A stretch of DNA of 64,000 nt from Hahella sp. CCB-MM4 (GCF_002260525.1 NZ_MRYI01000006.1:124001-188000), one strand, 5' to 3'; shown: positions 29,252 through 38,676, counted from the stretch's first letter. Numbers and translations: made by a program. The notes: a model not told the origin generated them from the sequence alone.

Positions 29252-29818
29252 ATGGACTACAAAAAGACAAATCTCCTTATTCTTTTCCTTCTGGCCACAT
29301 TTATCAGTGGCTGTTCCACCCTTCAGCCAGCAGAACCGGTCAGCGACCAGGGAGTCGATGACATCGCCTGCGTGGGCTATATACAGCCACCGCCTCCTGG
29401 GGCATCGGAAGCCAGCGACCAGGAATTGTTGAGCAAAGCCCTGGGGGCTTCAGGCGAAGGAAAACTCTGTGAGGGCAAAGTGTTTGTCGCCAACCAGCCC
29501 ATTACAGTGTATCGGGTCTGGAACAGTGAAAAGAGCTATACCGAGTACGGTAGCTGGTGGTCCTTCAGCCAGCCTCAAGGCCCCAAATCCAAATATCGGG
29601 AGGATAATGGGATCTGTCCTTCCTGGAGCACTCTGGACCGCTTAAGTTCATGCACGATTAAAGTCGGAGCCAAGTTCGTGGTTGGACCCGGACAGAGCGC
29701 CCAGTGCCAACACATGATCTATGCAAAATCTGCTGTTAATCAGGTATTTATTCCGAACGATACCCGGGTGAACCAGGTCTATGTGGAAAATTGTTCTGAA
29801 GGTGTTGTCTGGCCCTGA
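29252..29818 (+). CDS. Lipoprotein of unknown function
   Basis: A 188-residue protein with a signal peptide and lipobox (FISGCSTL). The mature part has six further cysteines (CVGY, LCEGK, ICPSW, SCTIK, QCQH, NCSEG), which suggests disulfide bonds, and a Trp-rich motif YGSWWSFSQPQGPKSKYRE. I do not recognise the family. It is monocistronic, with a hairpin after the stop codon. The upstream gap to the divergent cyclase holds an imperfect hairpin near 29162-29194. Confidence 0.75.
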   Translation: MDYKKTNLLILFLLATFISGCSTLQPAEPVSDQGVDDIACVGYIQPPPPGASEASDQELLSKALGASGEGKLCEGKVFVANQPITVYRVWNSEKSYTEYGSWWSFSQPQGPKSKYREDNGICPSWSTLDRLSSCTIKVGAKFVVGPGQSAQCQHMIYAKSAVNQVFIPNDTRVNQVYVENCSEGVVWP

Positions 29819-29841
29819 TAAGCGGCATCCCGAGGAATCAA

Positions 29842-29868
29842 GGCTGCACTTTTATATAAGGTGCAGCC
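29842..29868 (+). terminator. Hairpin after the Cys-rich lipoprotein gene
   Basis: GGCTGCAC (29842-29849) pairs with GTGCAGCC (29861-29868). No T-tract follows, so intrinsic termination is only possible, not certain. Confidence 0.5.
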
Positions 29869-29969
29869 TCCTGCTATAGCCTCGAATCTCTCTTTGATAA
29901 AAACATACTAAGCTGCAGCCTGATTCTTGGCATGAGTCTTCCCTAAACTGAATTGATTTGAGCGTGTTC

Positions 29970-30266
29970 TCAGATATTCTTTCTTGCGCTTTTTCCGCAA
30001 ACGACACAGCGGCCCTGACTCCGCGAGCATGTGTCACACATGGCCCAAGCATTATTCCTGTAGTGGCGGTCTTCACCACTATTTCGATAGTTCCACACTT
30101 TGTGGCATTCCGGACAGGCGCTATATGATCGAACCAAGCCTTCATTTTTACAAGCTTCACTGCAATAAAAAGGCTTCGGAATGGTATTCGAAGCATTCCC
30201 TGTTTCCTTATCTGCTGCTTCCTTATCTGCCTCTTCTTTATTCCTGAAAATAGTGAACAAACTCAT
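29970..30266 (-). CDS. Small Cys-pair (zinc-ribbon-like) protein, unknown
   Basis: A 98-residue predicted protein started at ATG 30266 (MSLFTIF). After a charged N-terminus it has four cysteine pairs: CSEAC, CPEC, CDTC and CVVC, enough to hold two zinc ions. The first pair in YCSEACKNEG is similar to TRASH/MYM-type metal-binding fingers. No membrane segment is seen after the first residues. The family is not recognised. It stands alone between a lipoprotein and a PEP-CTERM protein. Confidence 0.55.
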   Translation of the reverse strand: MSLFTIFRNKEEADKEAADKETGNASNTIPKPFYCSEACKNEGLVRSYSACPECHKVWNYRNSGEDRHYRNNAWAMCDTCSRSQGRCVVCGKSARKNI

Positions 30267-30579
30267 TATCAACCTTTTTGTCCTAGCCGTTACTTTGACC
30301 TGTGGAAGCTCTCCTGCAGATACAACTCACAGCCTTAATCCAGCCGGTAAGTCACTTCTTGCTCACATAAGCACTATGAGCCCGTTAGTACAGCGCAGGA
30401 AAAAGCTGGCAATCAGATATAGAAATCAGTGAGAGCGTGGAGGCACCGTATAACGACTTTGCTAAGCGCCTCCACGGATATGTAACGAAAAAGATTCTGA
30501 CGCAATGGATCCGTTCTACAAGATAGAATTATCAGAAGCTGTATCTTATAGATTGTGTGGATTAAATGTTGCCAGTTAT
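30267..30579. other. Gap between the Cys-pair gene and the PEP-CTERM gene
   Basis: I see no gene in these 313 bases. There is a perfect nine-base inverted repeat, CGTGGAGGC (30436-30444) and GCCTCCACG (30468-30476), with a 23-base loop and no T-tract. It could mark the end of the PEP-CTERM transcript or a regulatory site. Confidence 0.5.
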
Positions 30580-31272
30580 TTATTTAGCGCGTTTTCTTGC
30601 AATCAGTCCTACCATCCCCAGGCCTAATAGAGCTAACGACGCAGGTTCAGGGGCAGAATGCACGGTGATTTTCCATTCCTCGGTTTCACCTTGATAGTAG
30701 TGGCCGGTCGGTGTCATCAGGTTCCTGTAGTTATCGGTGTATTCAGGCTTCCATTGATCATCCCAGTCACCACCGTACATATTGGTAACCGAATGAGTAC
30801 AGGTAGCAAGCGCGCGCAGCCAGAAGTCACCGACCTGATCTTCGGTCAAGGTATATTCACTTGAATAGAAAGCAAAATCCGGATTAACGGGCGTCTGCCA
30901 GGTGCCCAACACAGGCTCAAAATCCACTAGCTTGTGCTCTCCGTAAGCAACTTCATCACTAACGTCGAACACGCCATTCTGATCCCAGTCGACCCAGCTT
31001 TTCAGAAGGTCGGCATAGTGATAGCCCACGTTCTGTTTGTGCATGCTGAATCTGAATTGAACCGTTTGGCCCACGGTAAGATTTTCGTTACGTCCCCAGG
31101 TAGTTCCACTGTCGGTACTCCAGGTGACACCAAAAGGATCGTTGTTCGGTACGTCCGCAAGCTCCTGCCAGGCAGTCGTGTCGTGGGTGGCGGTGCCGTA
31201 AGATAGTGGGATGGCTTGAGCGCCATACGCACACAGCAGGAGTGGCAAACCGGCAATAATTGTATATTTCAT
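30580..31272 (-). CDS. PEP-CTERM protein with GEVED-like domain
   Basis: A 230-residue exported protein. A signal peptide (ending near AQA) is followed by a domain whose WVDWDQNGVFDVSDEV motif resembles the Ca-binding-like core of GEVED domains (WIDWNxDG type). The C-terminus has the sorting signal: PEPASLALLG, a hydrophobic helix and a basic ARKRAK end. Such proteins are processed by an exosortase and reach the cell surface or matrix. No exosortase gene is in the window, so it must be encoded elsewhere if the protein is sorted. Confidence 0.85.
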   Translation of the reverse strand: MKYTIIAGLPLLLCAYGAQAIPLSYGTATHDTTAWQELADVPNNDPFGVTWSTDSGTTWGRNENLTVGQTVQFRFSMHKQNVGYHYADLLKSWVDWDQNGVFDVSDEVAYGEHKLVDFEPVLGTWQTPVNPDFAFYSSEYTLTEDQVGDFWLRALATCTHSVTNMYGGDWDDQWKPEYTDNYRNLMTPTGHYYQGETEEWKITVHSAPEPASLALLGLGMVGLIARKRAK

Positions 31273-31846
31273 GATATCCTCTCAAGAAATTGAACTTAGT
31301 TAATATAATTGGTGCTCATTCTACAAATGTTGCGCTTTGAATCTTTTCCACCTTCGCAGATAGCAATTATTTGACCAATTTTTATACTATTGATTTTTAA
31401 GGAAATAATTTGGCTGGGCTTTTGAATTTGTAAATTTAATAGACTCTGCCTATCGGACTATCTTCAGCAGCAGGTGCCTAGACTATCGGTCTAGGAGGAA
31501 GAAACAGGCGCAAATATCACTTAATGGACGTGATCAAATATTCAAGAGAGGCCACAGACTGGAGTACATTGATTTGTTTGAAATTCTGCACCAGCATATT
31601 CTGCTGAACTACGCTTCAGTCTATATTCATAGCGACATTCAGAAGGCCTAGTATCCTCAGAATATCAACCGGCTTAAGGCTCGTAAGGGATAGGAAGTGT
31701 ATTTGTGGTGCGGGATGATTGGTTTTTTAACTGTAAAAACTTTCTGATCACGTAGCGACTTTTAAGAGGCCTCAGTACTTTCGCGGTAATACTGGAAGGA
31801 CTACCAATACAATCACAAGGGAGCTTGTACACTTCTAACTATGAGA
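31273..31846. other. A+T-rich gap, possibly with decayed coding sequence
   Basis: These 574 bases hold no supported gene. One frame near 31542-31652 reads 36 codons of protein-like sequence (for example RLEYIDLFEIL) up to a stop, and the frame goes on past stops, which would fit a pseudogene fragment. An inverted repeat CCTAGA/TCTAGG lies at 31477-31495. The parent of the fragment is not recognised. Confidence 0.35.
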
Positions 31847-32281
31847 TTATCCGAATGAATGATATTCGCAAAAAGCTCGAAAAAACAAAATCTGTAAGGA
31901 CACCAAAAAATTTGAAGATCTGGAGGCAGAATTCTCAGAAGAGGACCATAGGTTACTAGACTGCAGTATCAATGACTCGAAATCTGCACAGGGAGCTGTT
32001 CCTCTAATAAAAGCGTAACCTGAACCTTTACCTGCATTGCTTTTCGCATTTTGAACTAATTCTTTCTCATAAAAATCTCTAACTCTACTAACTTGAAGCA
32101 AACTAGTAGCAAGCTTTTCAAGACAACCTGATATTTCCAACAGCTTCTTATGATCACCATTTTCCCATTCATTGCTTAGATACTTTTGAATAGCGCTCCA
32201 CTGTTTTTCACAGTTTGAACCTAAGAGGTCATAGTGTGGTACACCGCCCCCCATAGCAAAATATGTCACCTTTTCATTCAT
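31847..32281 (-). CDS. Orphan hypothetical protein
   Basis: A 144-residue predicted protein in an A+T-rich stretch. It has a helical centre (KLLEISGCLEKLATSLLQVSRVRDFYEKEL), then a Gly/Ser-rich run and a hydrophobic end (FLVSLQILFFRAFCEY). No signal peptide, known motif or neighbour helps. The Ser-rich last third may be a frameshifted tail. I cannot name a function. Confidence 0.4.
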   Translation of the reverse strand: MNEKVTYFAMGGGVPHYDLLGSNCEKQWSAIQKYLSNEWENGDHKKLLEISGCLEKLATSLLQVSRVRDFYEKELVQNAKSNAGKGSGYAFIRGTAPCADFESLILQSSNLWSSSENSASRSSNFLVSLQILFFRAFCEYHSFG

Positions 32282-32516
32282 AGTGTTTCTCCGAAAATAT
32301 CTGGCATTCTCATATCGAGCAAGCCATCTCTTCCTCTTTCAATTACTGAAGATATCTCCAATAGCTCTATGGTTCCACATGATATATAGAGTTCCTATAA
32401 ATCCACCTATCTCAAAGGGCGACCCTTATCATCCTTTTGGTCCATTGTTGGACTCCTATGCCCCCGTAGAATGTAACTTTCATTCGTAGGACGATTTTTA
32501 TAATAAAGGGAAATAT

Positions 32517-33029
32517 ATGCTCGCGACTCATATGGATGCCGAGAGACGCTATGGAAAAATCAGACAAGAAACACTCAAAGCTGCTGAAAGTGTTATTTGT
32601 GGGGATTACCCTCAACTTAAACTGACTACTTTGGATTTAGCTACCTTAAGAGCAGCTGATGCATGGGCGTGCCATCCGTGCCGCCGTGTAGACTGGGATT
32701 GGATGGGTAGTTACGGAGCCATCAAATTTCGCTATCCAAAGCGTTTTGAGGCGGCAGTATGGTATAAGGAAAAGCTGAACGGCTTGTCACTTGGGCGTCC
32801 TACTTATAATGGTGGCAGCTTGAGACTGGATTTTGTCGAAGCTAGCCCTTTAAACCGTGAAATCGCAATTTTTGATATCATAGTTGTCGCCATGAGAACC
32901 TATGCGGATATGCTGGGAGCAAAAGAACTGCGCATCATGCATCCCATTAACGACAGGGTAAAAGATTATTACGCTTCACATGGATTCACCTATGTAAAAA
33001 GTGACAACTACCTGTTTAGGAGGATATGA
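32517..33029 (+). CDS. GNAT-like acetyltransferase of an orphan family
   Basis: A 170-residue protein, first in a tight three-gene unit. The centre RLDFVEASPLNREI and the end LRIMHPINDRVKDYYASHGFTYVKSDNYLFRRI fit the late strands and helix of a GNAT fold (conserved N, YYASHGF). The acetyl-CoA loop is not of the usual R/QxxGxG/A type, so activity is unproven. The N-terminal part carries Trp- and Cys-rich motifs (WACHPCRRVDWDWMG). The next gene's ribosome site lies inside its last codons. Confidence 0.6.
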   Translation: MLATHMDAERRYGKIRQETLKAAESVICGDYPQLKLTTLDLATLRAADAWACHPCRRVDWDWMGSYGAIKFRYPKRFEAAVWYKEKLNGLSLGRPTYNGGSLRLDFVEASPLNREIAIFDIIVVAMRTYADMLGAKELRIMHPINDRVKDYYASHGFTYVKSDNYLFRRI

Positions 33030-33031
33030 AT

Positions 33032-33220
33032 ATGGGAAAAATCATCGATATCAGAGACAAAAAGGCTCAGAGACCTCTTACAGCAGAAGAAGCCGCCAAG
33101 CGGGCTTACAAAGAGCACTTCCGCAAAACGCCTGTTGAAAACGAGCCGGAAGGCCTTGCTTCTGGTCAAGCGGAAAAAGACGGAAGTATGCACCTGGAGG
33201 ATGAAAAAAATGGTAACTGA
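33032..33220 (+). CDS. Small charged protein, second gene of the GNAT unit
   Basis: A 62-residue predicted protein started at ATG 33032 because AGGAGG (33018-33023) is eight bases upstream; an ATG at 33026 overlapping the previous stop is only two bases away from it. It is highly charged (KIIDIRDKKAQRPLTAEEAAKR) with no hydrophobic segment. Its end overlaps the third gene by 11 bases. Function unknown; the tight coupling suggests it acts with the GNAT-like protein. Confidence 0.6.
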   Translation: MGKIIDIRDKKAQRPLTAEEAAKRAYKEHFRKTPVENEPEGLASGQAEKDGSMHLEDEKNGN

Positions 33221-33365
33221 GAAAAAGGAAGATCGACTAACGCCAATGGAAAAACAATCAACACCTCTTTCAAATGAGGTTCAGCCGGAAGATGCTTTCC
33301 GCAAAGCAAGAGAAGCTGCATTTCAATATGCCATTGACGTTAAGAACCAATCTTTAAAGAAATAA
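33210..33365 (+). CDS. Small protein, third gene of the GNAT unit
   Basis: A 51-residue predicted protein. The start ATG 33210 is supported by GGAGG (33196-33200) nine bases upstream. It is charged at the N-terminus and ends in an amphipathic helix (EDAFRKAREAAFQYAIDVKN). It overlaps the preceding gene, so the three are expected to be translated from one message. No family recognised. Confidence 0.55.
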   Translation: MVTEKKEDRLTPMEKQSTPLSNEVQPEDAFRKAREAAFQYAIDVKNQSLKK

Positions 33366-33488
33366 TGTCCTTTGAATGTCAGGTAAAAGGATTCAGAAGA
33401 AAATTAACACTCGGAACAGATGATTATTCCGGACTATGACAGGTTTACCAGGCAAATACACAGCATTATTCTGGAATAGTTTCAATCT

Positions 33489-34657
33489 GATCTGACACTT
33501 TTTCTTGAAAAAGAGAGGGTTACCGGTTTTGATGGAGGTGCCAACCATTCATCGAAACACACAAAGGATAACCCTCATGCAACATAGTAACCAACGAATC
33601 ATCAAACATAAATTAGGTTTATTGAATCTGGCGGAAGAATTGGGGAATGTCTCCAAAGCTTGTCAGGTAATGGGCCTGTCCCGCGATACCTTCTATCGAT
33701 ACAAGTCAGCGGTCGAGGAAGGCGGTGTTGAAGCGCTACTGGAAAAGACTCGGCGGAAACCTAATCTGGCGAATCGGGTGGATTCAGAAACCGAAGACGC
33801 GGTGGTTCAGTACGCCATCGATTATCCCGCCCATGGCCAGGTTCGAGTCAGCAATGAATTGCGTAAACAAGGTATTTTTGTCTCAGCCAGTGGTGTGAGA
33901 AGTATCTGGCTCAGGCGTAATCTGGCGAACTTTAAAGACCGTCTGAAAGCGCTGGAGGGCAAAGTAGCAAACGAAGGGATCATTCTAACTGAATCCCAGA
34001 TTCAGGCCCTGGAGCGCAAGAAGCATGATGATGAAGCCTGTGGTGAAATCGAGACTCATCATCCAGGTTATTTGGGATCGCAGGACACCTTTTATGTGGG
34101 AACGCTCAAGGGCGTTGGCCGGGTTTACCAACAGACCTTCGTGGATACCTATTCGAAGGTGGCTCACTGCAAGCTGTACACCACCAAAACGCCTATCACG
34201 TCAGCGGATCTGCTGAATGACCGAGTGTTGCCATTCATGGAAGAGCATCAGTTGCCTCTGCTACGCATTCTGACGGACCGTGGCACCGAGTACTGTGGTA
34301 AAGCGGAAAGACACGATTACGAGTTATTCCTGGCGCTAAATGAGATAGAGCACACCAAGACCAAGGCACGACATCCGCAGACCAACGGGATCTGTGAACG
34401 CTTCCATAAGACCATCTTGCAGGAGTTTTATCAGGTGACTTTCAGGAAGAAAATCTACAGCGGTTTGGAGGAATTACAGAAAGACCTGGACGACTGGCTG
34501 GATTACTACAATAATCATCGAACCCATCAGGGTAAAATGTGCCTTGGAAGAACGCCCATGGCGACTCTGAAGGAAGGGCAACGAATCTGGAAGGAAAAGT
34601 TCATAGGCTGAACTTGACCTGACAGACACCTCCTAAAAACCGGTCACTGTCAGATCA
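33489..34657 (+). mobile_element. IS481-family insertion sequence
   Basis: An element of about 1.17 kb around the transposase gene. The ends share the inverted repeat TGATCTGACA (left 33489-33498, right complement 34648-34657), and the inner ends share ACCGGTTTT and GGAGGTG. I see no convincing target-site duplication (left flank ...TTTCAATC, right flank GATCTGAA...), so the exact borders are approximate. Confidence 0.75.
33577..34611 (+). CDS. IS481-family DDE transposase
   Basis: A 344-residue transposase started at ATG 33577, with AAGGA shortly upstream. It has an N-terminal helix-turn-helix (NVSKACQVMGLSRDTFYRYK) and a second Arg-rich DNA-binding part, then an rve-type integrase core: Asp in TFVDTYSKVAHC, Asp in LTDRGTEYCG, and Glu in NGICERFHKTIL, so the DDE triad is complete. 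The reading frame is intact. It sits in an A+T-richer accessory stretch next to orphan genes. Confidence 0.92.
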   Translation: MQHSNQRIIKHKLGLLNLAEELGNVSKACQVMGLSRDTFYRYKSAVEEGGVEALLEKTRRKPNLANRVDSETEDAVVQYAIDYPAHGQVRVSNELRKQGIFVSASGVRSIWLRRNLANFKDRLKALEGKVANEGIILTESQIQALERKKHDDEACGEIETHHPGYLGSQDTFYVGTLKGVGRVYQQTFVDTYSKVAHCKLYTTKTPITSADLLNDRVLPFMEEHQLPLLRILTDRGTEYCGKAERHDYELFLALNEIEHTKTKARHPQTNGICERFHKTILQEFYQVTFRKKIYSGLEELQKDLDDWLDYYNNHRTHQGKMCLGRTPMATLKEGQRIWKEKFIG

Positions 34658-34782
34658 GATCTGAACTTCTACAATTATTCAGATAATGCTGTGATTTCTT
34701 GTGTACATTTAAATCAAGGCTACACCGTTGTAATCAGTGCAGCCTTGATCCATTGAGTTTACCTATCCATAAACTCTCAAAC

Positions 34783-37700
34783 TCAAGGAACCCGAATCTC
34801 AACTTCCTTCAACTTCAGTTTCCAGTCCTCCATGGGCGTTCCCTTCAGATTCAAACGGCTGGTCATATAGTAAAGCCGCTTGGTTGCTTCGCCATTGGGA
34901 GCGGTGGTGAAACGCTGTTTCAGCCAATAGGGGGGAATTGCCTGATAGTACATGGTCACTTTCACGGTCAGGTTATCTCTGTCGACGCCATCGGGTAGCA
35001 TGGCTTTGTATACCAACGAATCCTGTCCTGGGAATTGAATGCCCTGATCCATGTAGTCCGGATCGTCTCCGACACCGTGGGGATCGGTCGAGGCCATAAA
35101 CTGCTCCATCACCTGCCCCTGGGGTTTGAATATGGTCGACACTCTCCAGCCTTTAGGCAGCAGACGGTTATCTTTGGGACTTGAAACCCGGTGGACAAAG
35201 CTAGTGGTAAATTCCTTATCGGCATCCAGATTCAGTTCCTCGTATATCTGTACCTGATTCTGTTCGGTAATCGTCTGGTAATGAGGTTGGTAGCTGGAAG
35301 CATCGGGCAGGAATTCGGTCTTCAGCGGATCACCATTTTCATCCACGATGACACCAACGTCGTTGGTTTGACCTGAGCCCCACACGACCTTCTCGCCCTC
35401 CATCACCAGAAACTCGATAAACGTCCTCCGGAATGCAACGCCACTGGGGAAGCGATGACCGGTTTTATTGGTGACAGAAACAGTTGCTTCCAACTGACCA
35501 TCCGTGATGCCGGTCACGCTGACATTGATATCCACCGTATCCTGCTGGGCCTGGCGAATCATATTGTCTATGGCCAGATCTACACCATTGTCAGCAGAGG
35601 TCATGTAGTCAGTCTTCGCCACACCGAGAATATCGGGGAACTGATCAAACATCTCCAACAGGAAGACGTTCAGTCCCACATGCTCATGACGCTTGTATTC
35701 GGCGCGTAAGGGGATATCGATGTCAGCCAACGGCAGGGTTTCTTCAGCCGCAGGATAATTGGCATCCTGGATCGCAGCAATCTGGGTGACCAACTGGTCG
35801 ATATCAATACTGCCGTCCAGTGTTTTGAAACCCGTCGGCATATGACAATCCTGGCAACTGGCAAAGTTTGAACCTTCCGCTCCCTCATCCTGGGCAAAGG
35901 TGCTGTTCTGCCACTCCAGGAAGGTGGCCTGTTCGATGGTATGGGCATAACCGGTAAAAGCCGGGTTCACTTCCGCACTGTCCAGCACCGGATAAGGATG
36001 GTCTTTTTTGCCGATGTTGGGCAGATTGATGGTGTGGCAGGTACCACACAACTGAGAGTCCTGGGTGAATTCATTGAATACCGGTTTCACTCCCAGTACA
36101 TGGCCCATGGGAAGCTCTGAAACCTTATCAAAAGGCCCAAAGAACTCATCATCCGGTCCCTGCACAAAACGTCCGGTAGAGTTGTGGAACAAACCGTACG
36201 CCAGCTCTTTTGGTGTCAATGGAGTCAACCAACCCGATTCGGTAGGATCCCACTGTTGCACATCCTGCTCAGAGGGTTTATCAATGTGATGACATACCGC
36301 GCAACTAATGCCCTCACGCCCCAGCTCTCCATATTTGTGATAGGCATAATCAGGCGGTTCAGGTTCGTTGGACGACAATCTCTCCGTGAGGTAGAAGTAA
36401 TCCACTTTGAAATTCGGATTCAACGACGAGTCCACTTTGGCATCCATCTGCAACTGACGTTGCCCCATCGCCCCATGACAGCTCAGACAGGTATTGGTAA
36501 TCGCTTCCTGGGTATCCGCCACCGTACCGTTCAAAGGTGAAGGAGTCTGTCGACCGTCTTCTTCCACATATTTCATCTCACTTTCCAGTTGGGCGTGAAA
36601 TATCGGATCACGACCTGCGAGCCCCATGGGCGACCAGCGCCACTCACCATATTCAGAAACATTAAAGCCTTCGCCGTACTTCGGCCCCGTTTGCAAAAAC
36701 ATGGTCACCCCATAAGGCAAACCACCCAGACCACCATGACACCCCAGGCAGTTGCTGGAAGTCATAAACGCCTCCGCACCATTCGGTCCCGGTACAACGT
36801 GATCCGACCACTGGGATGGAAAGGCTCTGGCTTTGCTGTTAACACTCCGGGCCAGCTCGGGAAACTGCTGCAGGAATTTGATGCTGGGATGCGCCAGAGC
36901 TTCATTTGCCATGGGCTTGGCATCCTGTTCCGAGGCTCCCATATGCCGGTTCAGAAAGGTTTCATAACCCGGCAGGGAGGACGCAGACCAGGGCCGCTGC
37001 AAGGCAGGGATGTCAAACAGTGTCATGGCATACGGATCGTCTTTCAGAACCGACAGCGGATAGTCTTTGAGATGGTCAGCACTGCGCCAGGAGTTATCGA
37101 CAAAAAAGCGTAACGGGTAATCATCCGGAGAAAAGCCTTCTATATTGCGCAATGAACTGAACGTCAGTTCGGCTTCCGCTGAGCCGTGGCAACGCAAGCA
37201 AGGTGCGCCGAACCCCGAGTATAGAGCATGGGAGTAATCATCCAGTTGCCGCTCAACAGCGTCGGTAATGGATTCCCCTTCCTTGGCTGCCCCCGGCCCT
37301 CCCCAGAACCAACCATCTTTCGAACCGGCTTGATCCCTCACCATCACCGTCCAATCGGTAATCAGCGTTCCCAGTAATGATTCATATGCTGCCGGGTTCT
37401 CTTTGTATTTCGGATCATTCTCCAGTTCCTGATATAACACCGCCGGCGGCGAATACATCTCTTTGATAATCATGGCCCCATCCGGAATATCGCCCTCACG
37501 GCCATTCTCCAGCCATGTCATCACTTCAGGGGAATAAAAGATCCGCACCGCCGGGTGAGTTCCAAAGTATTCATTACGAATGTAGGGTCCGGTATCCCTG
37601 ACATTCTTGTCCCGTTTCCATCCAAGCGTCTTATATTTTTCCTCCAGTAGCCAGGTATAAAGCACTCGCTCGTAGTCTTGTAATGGCATCGAACTGGGTA

Positions 37701-37860
37701 AAGGGAGGTCCGCAGAAGGCGGGGAATTGGAGGTTTCGGAAGAATGTGCAGCCTGCTCACCGGTCCTGCATCCTGACAGGAGCAATATCGCGGAGGCGAC
37801 AAAACAGAGAAAAAGGGAAGAGACAGATCCACAACAGAGATTCACGAAGTCCTTGCGCAT
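34783..37860 (-). CDS. Large six-haem c-type cytochrome lipoprotein
   Basis: A 1025-residue lipoprotein (lipobox LLSGCRTG; GGAGGA six bases before the ATG). Six CXXCH haem sites are visible at about residues 222, 373, 459, 521, 606 and 670 (CLRCH, CLGCH, CLSCH, CAVCH, CGTCH, CQDCH). The last 300 residues lack haem sites and form a beta-rich domain containing VTNKTGHRFPSG, seen at the ends of other multihaem cytochromes. It is probably held at the outer or inner membrane facing the periplasm or outside, and carries electrons. No redox partner lies next to it, so its role is open. Confidence 0.88.
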   Translation of the reverse strand: MRKDFVNLCCGSVSSLFLCFVASAILLLSGCRTGEQAAHSSETSNSPPSADLPLPSSMPLQDYERVLYTWLLEEKYKTLGWKRDKNVRDTGPYIRNEYFGTHPAVRIFYSPEVMTWLENGREGDIPDGAMIIKEMYSPPAVLYQELENDPKYKENPAAYESLLGTLITDWTVMVRDQAGSKDGWFWGGPGAAKEGESITDAVERQLDDYSHALYSGFGAPCLRCHGSAEAELTFSSLRNIEGFSPDDYPLRFFVDNSWRSADHLKDYPLSVLKDDPYAMTLFDIPALQRPWSASSLPGYETFLNRHMGASEQDAKPMANEALAHPSIKFLQQFPELARSVNSKARAFPSQWSDHVVPGPNGAEAFMTSSNCLGCHGGLGGLPYGVTMFLQTGPKYGEGFNVSEYGEWRWSPMGLAGRDPIFHAQLESEMKYVEEDGRQTPSPLNGTVADTQEAITNTCLSCHGAMGQRQLQMDAKVDSSLNPNFKVDYFYLTERLSSNEPEPPDYAYHKYGELGREGISCAVCHHIDKPSEQDVQQWDPTESGWLTPLTPKELAYGLFHNSTGRFVQGPDDEFFGPFDKVSELPMGHVLGVKPVFNEFTQDSQLCGTCHTINLPNIGKKDHPYPVLDSAEVNPAFTGYAHTIEQATFLEWQNSTFAQDEGAEGSNFASCQDCHMPTGFKTLDGSIDIDQLVTQIAAIQDANYPAAEETLPLADIDIPLRAEYKRHEHVGLNVFLLEMFDQFPDILGVAKTDYMTSADNGVDLAIDNMIRQAQQDTVDINVSVTGITDGQLEATVSVTNKTGHRFPSGVAFRRTFIEFLVMEGEKVVWGSGQTNDVGVIVDENGDPLKTEFLPDASSYQPHYQTITEQNQVQIYEELNLDADKEFTTSFVHRVSSPKDNRLLPKGWRVSTIFKPQGQVMEQFMASTDPHGVGDDPDYMDQGIQFPGQDSLVYKAMLPDGVDRDNLTVKVTMYYQAIPPYWLKQRFTTAPNGEATKRLYYMTSRLNLKGTPMEDWKLKLKEVEIRVP

Positions 37861-38032
37861 AGCTTCCTCCTCGCTATGGGAGAGTCACCATCCTGTGATG
37901 ATCTCCTGACGCTCATGGCATTATTATTGGCTGATTATCACCTTCGCATCCCGGCTAACTCCTGGTGGTGATCGACCCAACCTTTCTGAAAACTTAGACC
38001 ATGATGAAAATAACGCAATAGTGTTTCCTGAA

Positions 38033-38485
38033 TCAGACAGAGGTTAAAAGCTTTTCGTAGAGACATAACCTTCTGTTTTCATGTAATGTTTCACTAAAAA
38101 AGCGGTAACCGAGCTTTTCGTAGATATGCCTTCCCCGGACATTATCCTCAAAAACGTCTAACCAGATTCGTGTGCGGCTGAGCACATCGGTACAGTAGCT
38201 TTCCATTTCCCGAATCGCCATCTGCCCTATTCCTCTGCCCCTGATTGAAACCACAATACGCCGGAATTCGACATTCAGGGTATCAGGATCTGGCACCAGG
38301 ATAAAAAAACCAGCCAGGCTATCGCCGGCCAGTATCCGGAGATACACCAGGCCAGGATTGCACAGGCCTTTCTCATGCATTTCCCGCGTATAGGGGATTA
38401 CAAAATCCCGAACGTCGATTGCCTGTTCCATGGTGGTAAACAGGAAGGCGTCCTCCCGCAGTGCTTTTTCAAGAATGATCTTCAT
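38033..38485 (-). CDS. GNAT family N-acetyltransferase
   Basis: A 150-residue GNAT enzyme. The acetyl-CoA loop is visible in RRIVVSIRGRGIGQMAI (RGxGxG), and the late DNVRGRHIYEKLGYRFF has the conserved Asn/Tyr region. Substrate unknown. It stands alone on the minus strand between the multihaem cytochrome and the tandem surface-protein genes. Confidence 0.88.
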   Translation of the reverse strand: MKIILEKALREDAFLFTTMEQAIDVRDFVIPYTREMHEKGLCNPGLVYLRILAGDSLAGFFILVPDPDTLNVEFRRIVVSIRGRGIGQMAIREMESYCTDVLSRTRIWLDVFEDNVRGRHIYEKLGYRFFSETLHENRRLCLYEKLLTSV

Positions 38486-38653
38486 TGGCCGGTGCCCTTC
38501 TCAATTTGACCAGTATCACTCGGGGTTTGACGAAGCTGCTTTTGCCGCTTAGCTGCTTCTCTCATCGCAACTCAAGGCGATTTATTGAGTGATCTGATGA
38601 TGCACTCTTGTTCCACATCAAAAAAGGAGAGAAAAAAATCTCGCGGTAATAAT

Positions 38654-38676
38654 TATGAACTATTCTTAATGTCGCG
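38654..38676 (+). promoter_or_regulatory. Conserved upstream element, copy 1
   Basis: The 23-base stretch from TATGAACTATTC to TTAATGTCGCG matches 41178-41200 upstream of the paralogous gene at all but one base. It lies about 100 bases before the start codon in both places and probably marks the promoter or an operator. Confidence 0.6.

Noticed and set aside
32283-32489. 68-codon plus-strand frame before the GNAT unit
   Set aside because: It has no ribosome site, odd composition and no protein-like pattern.
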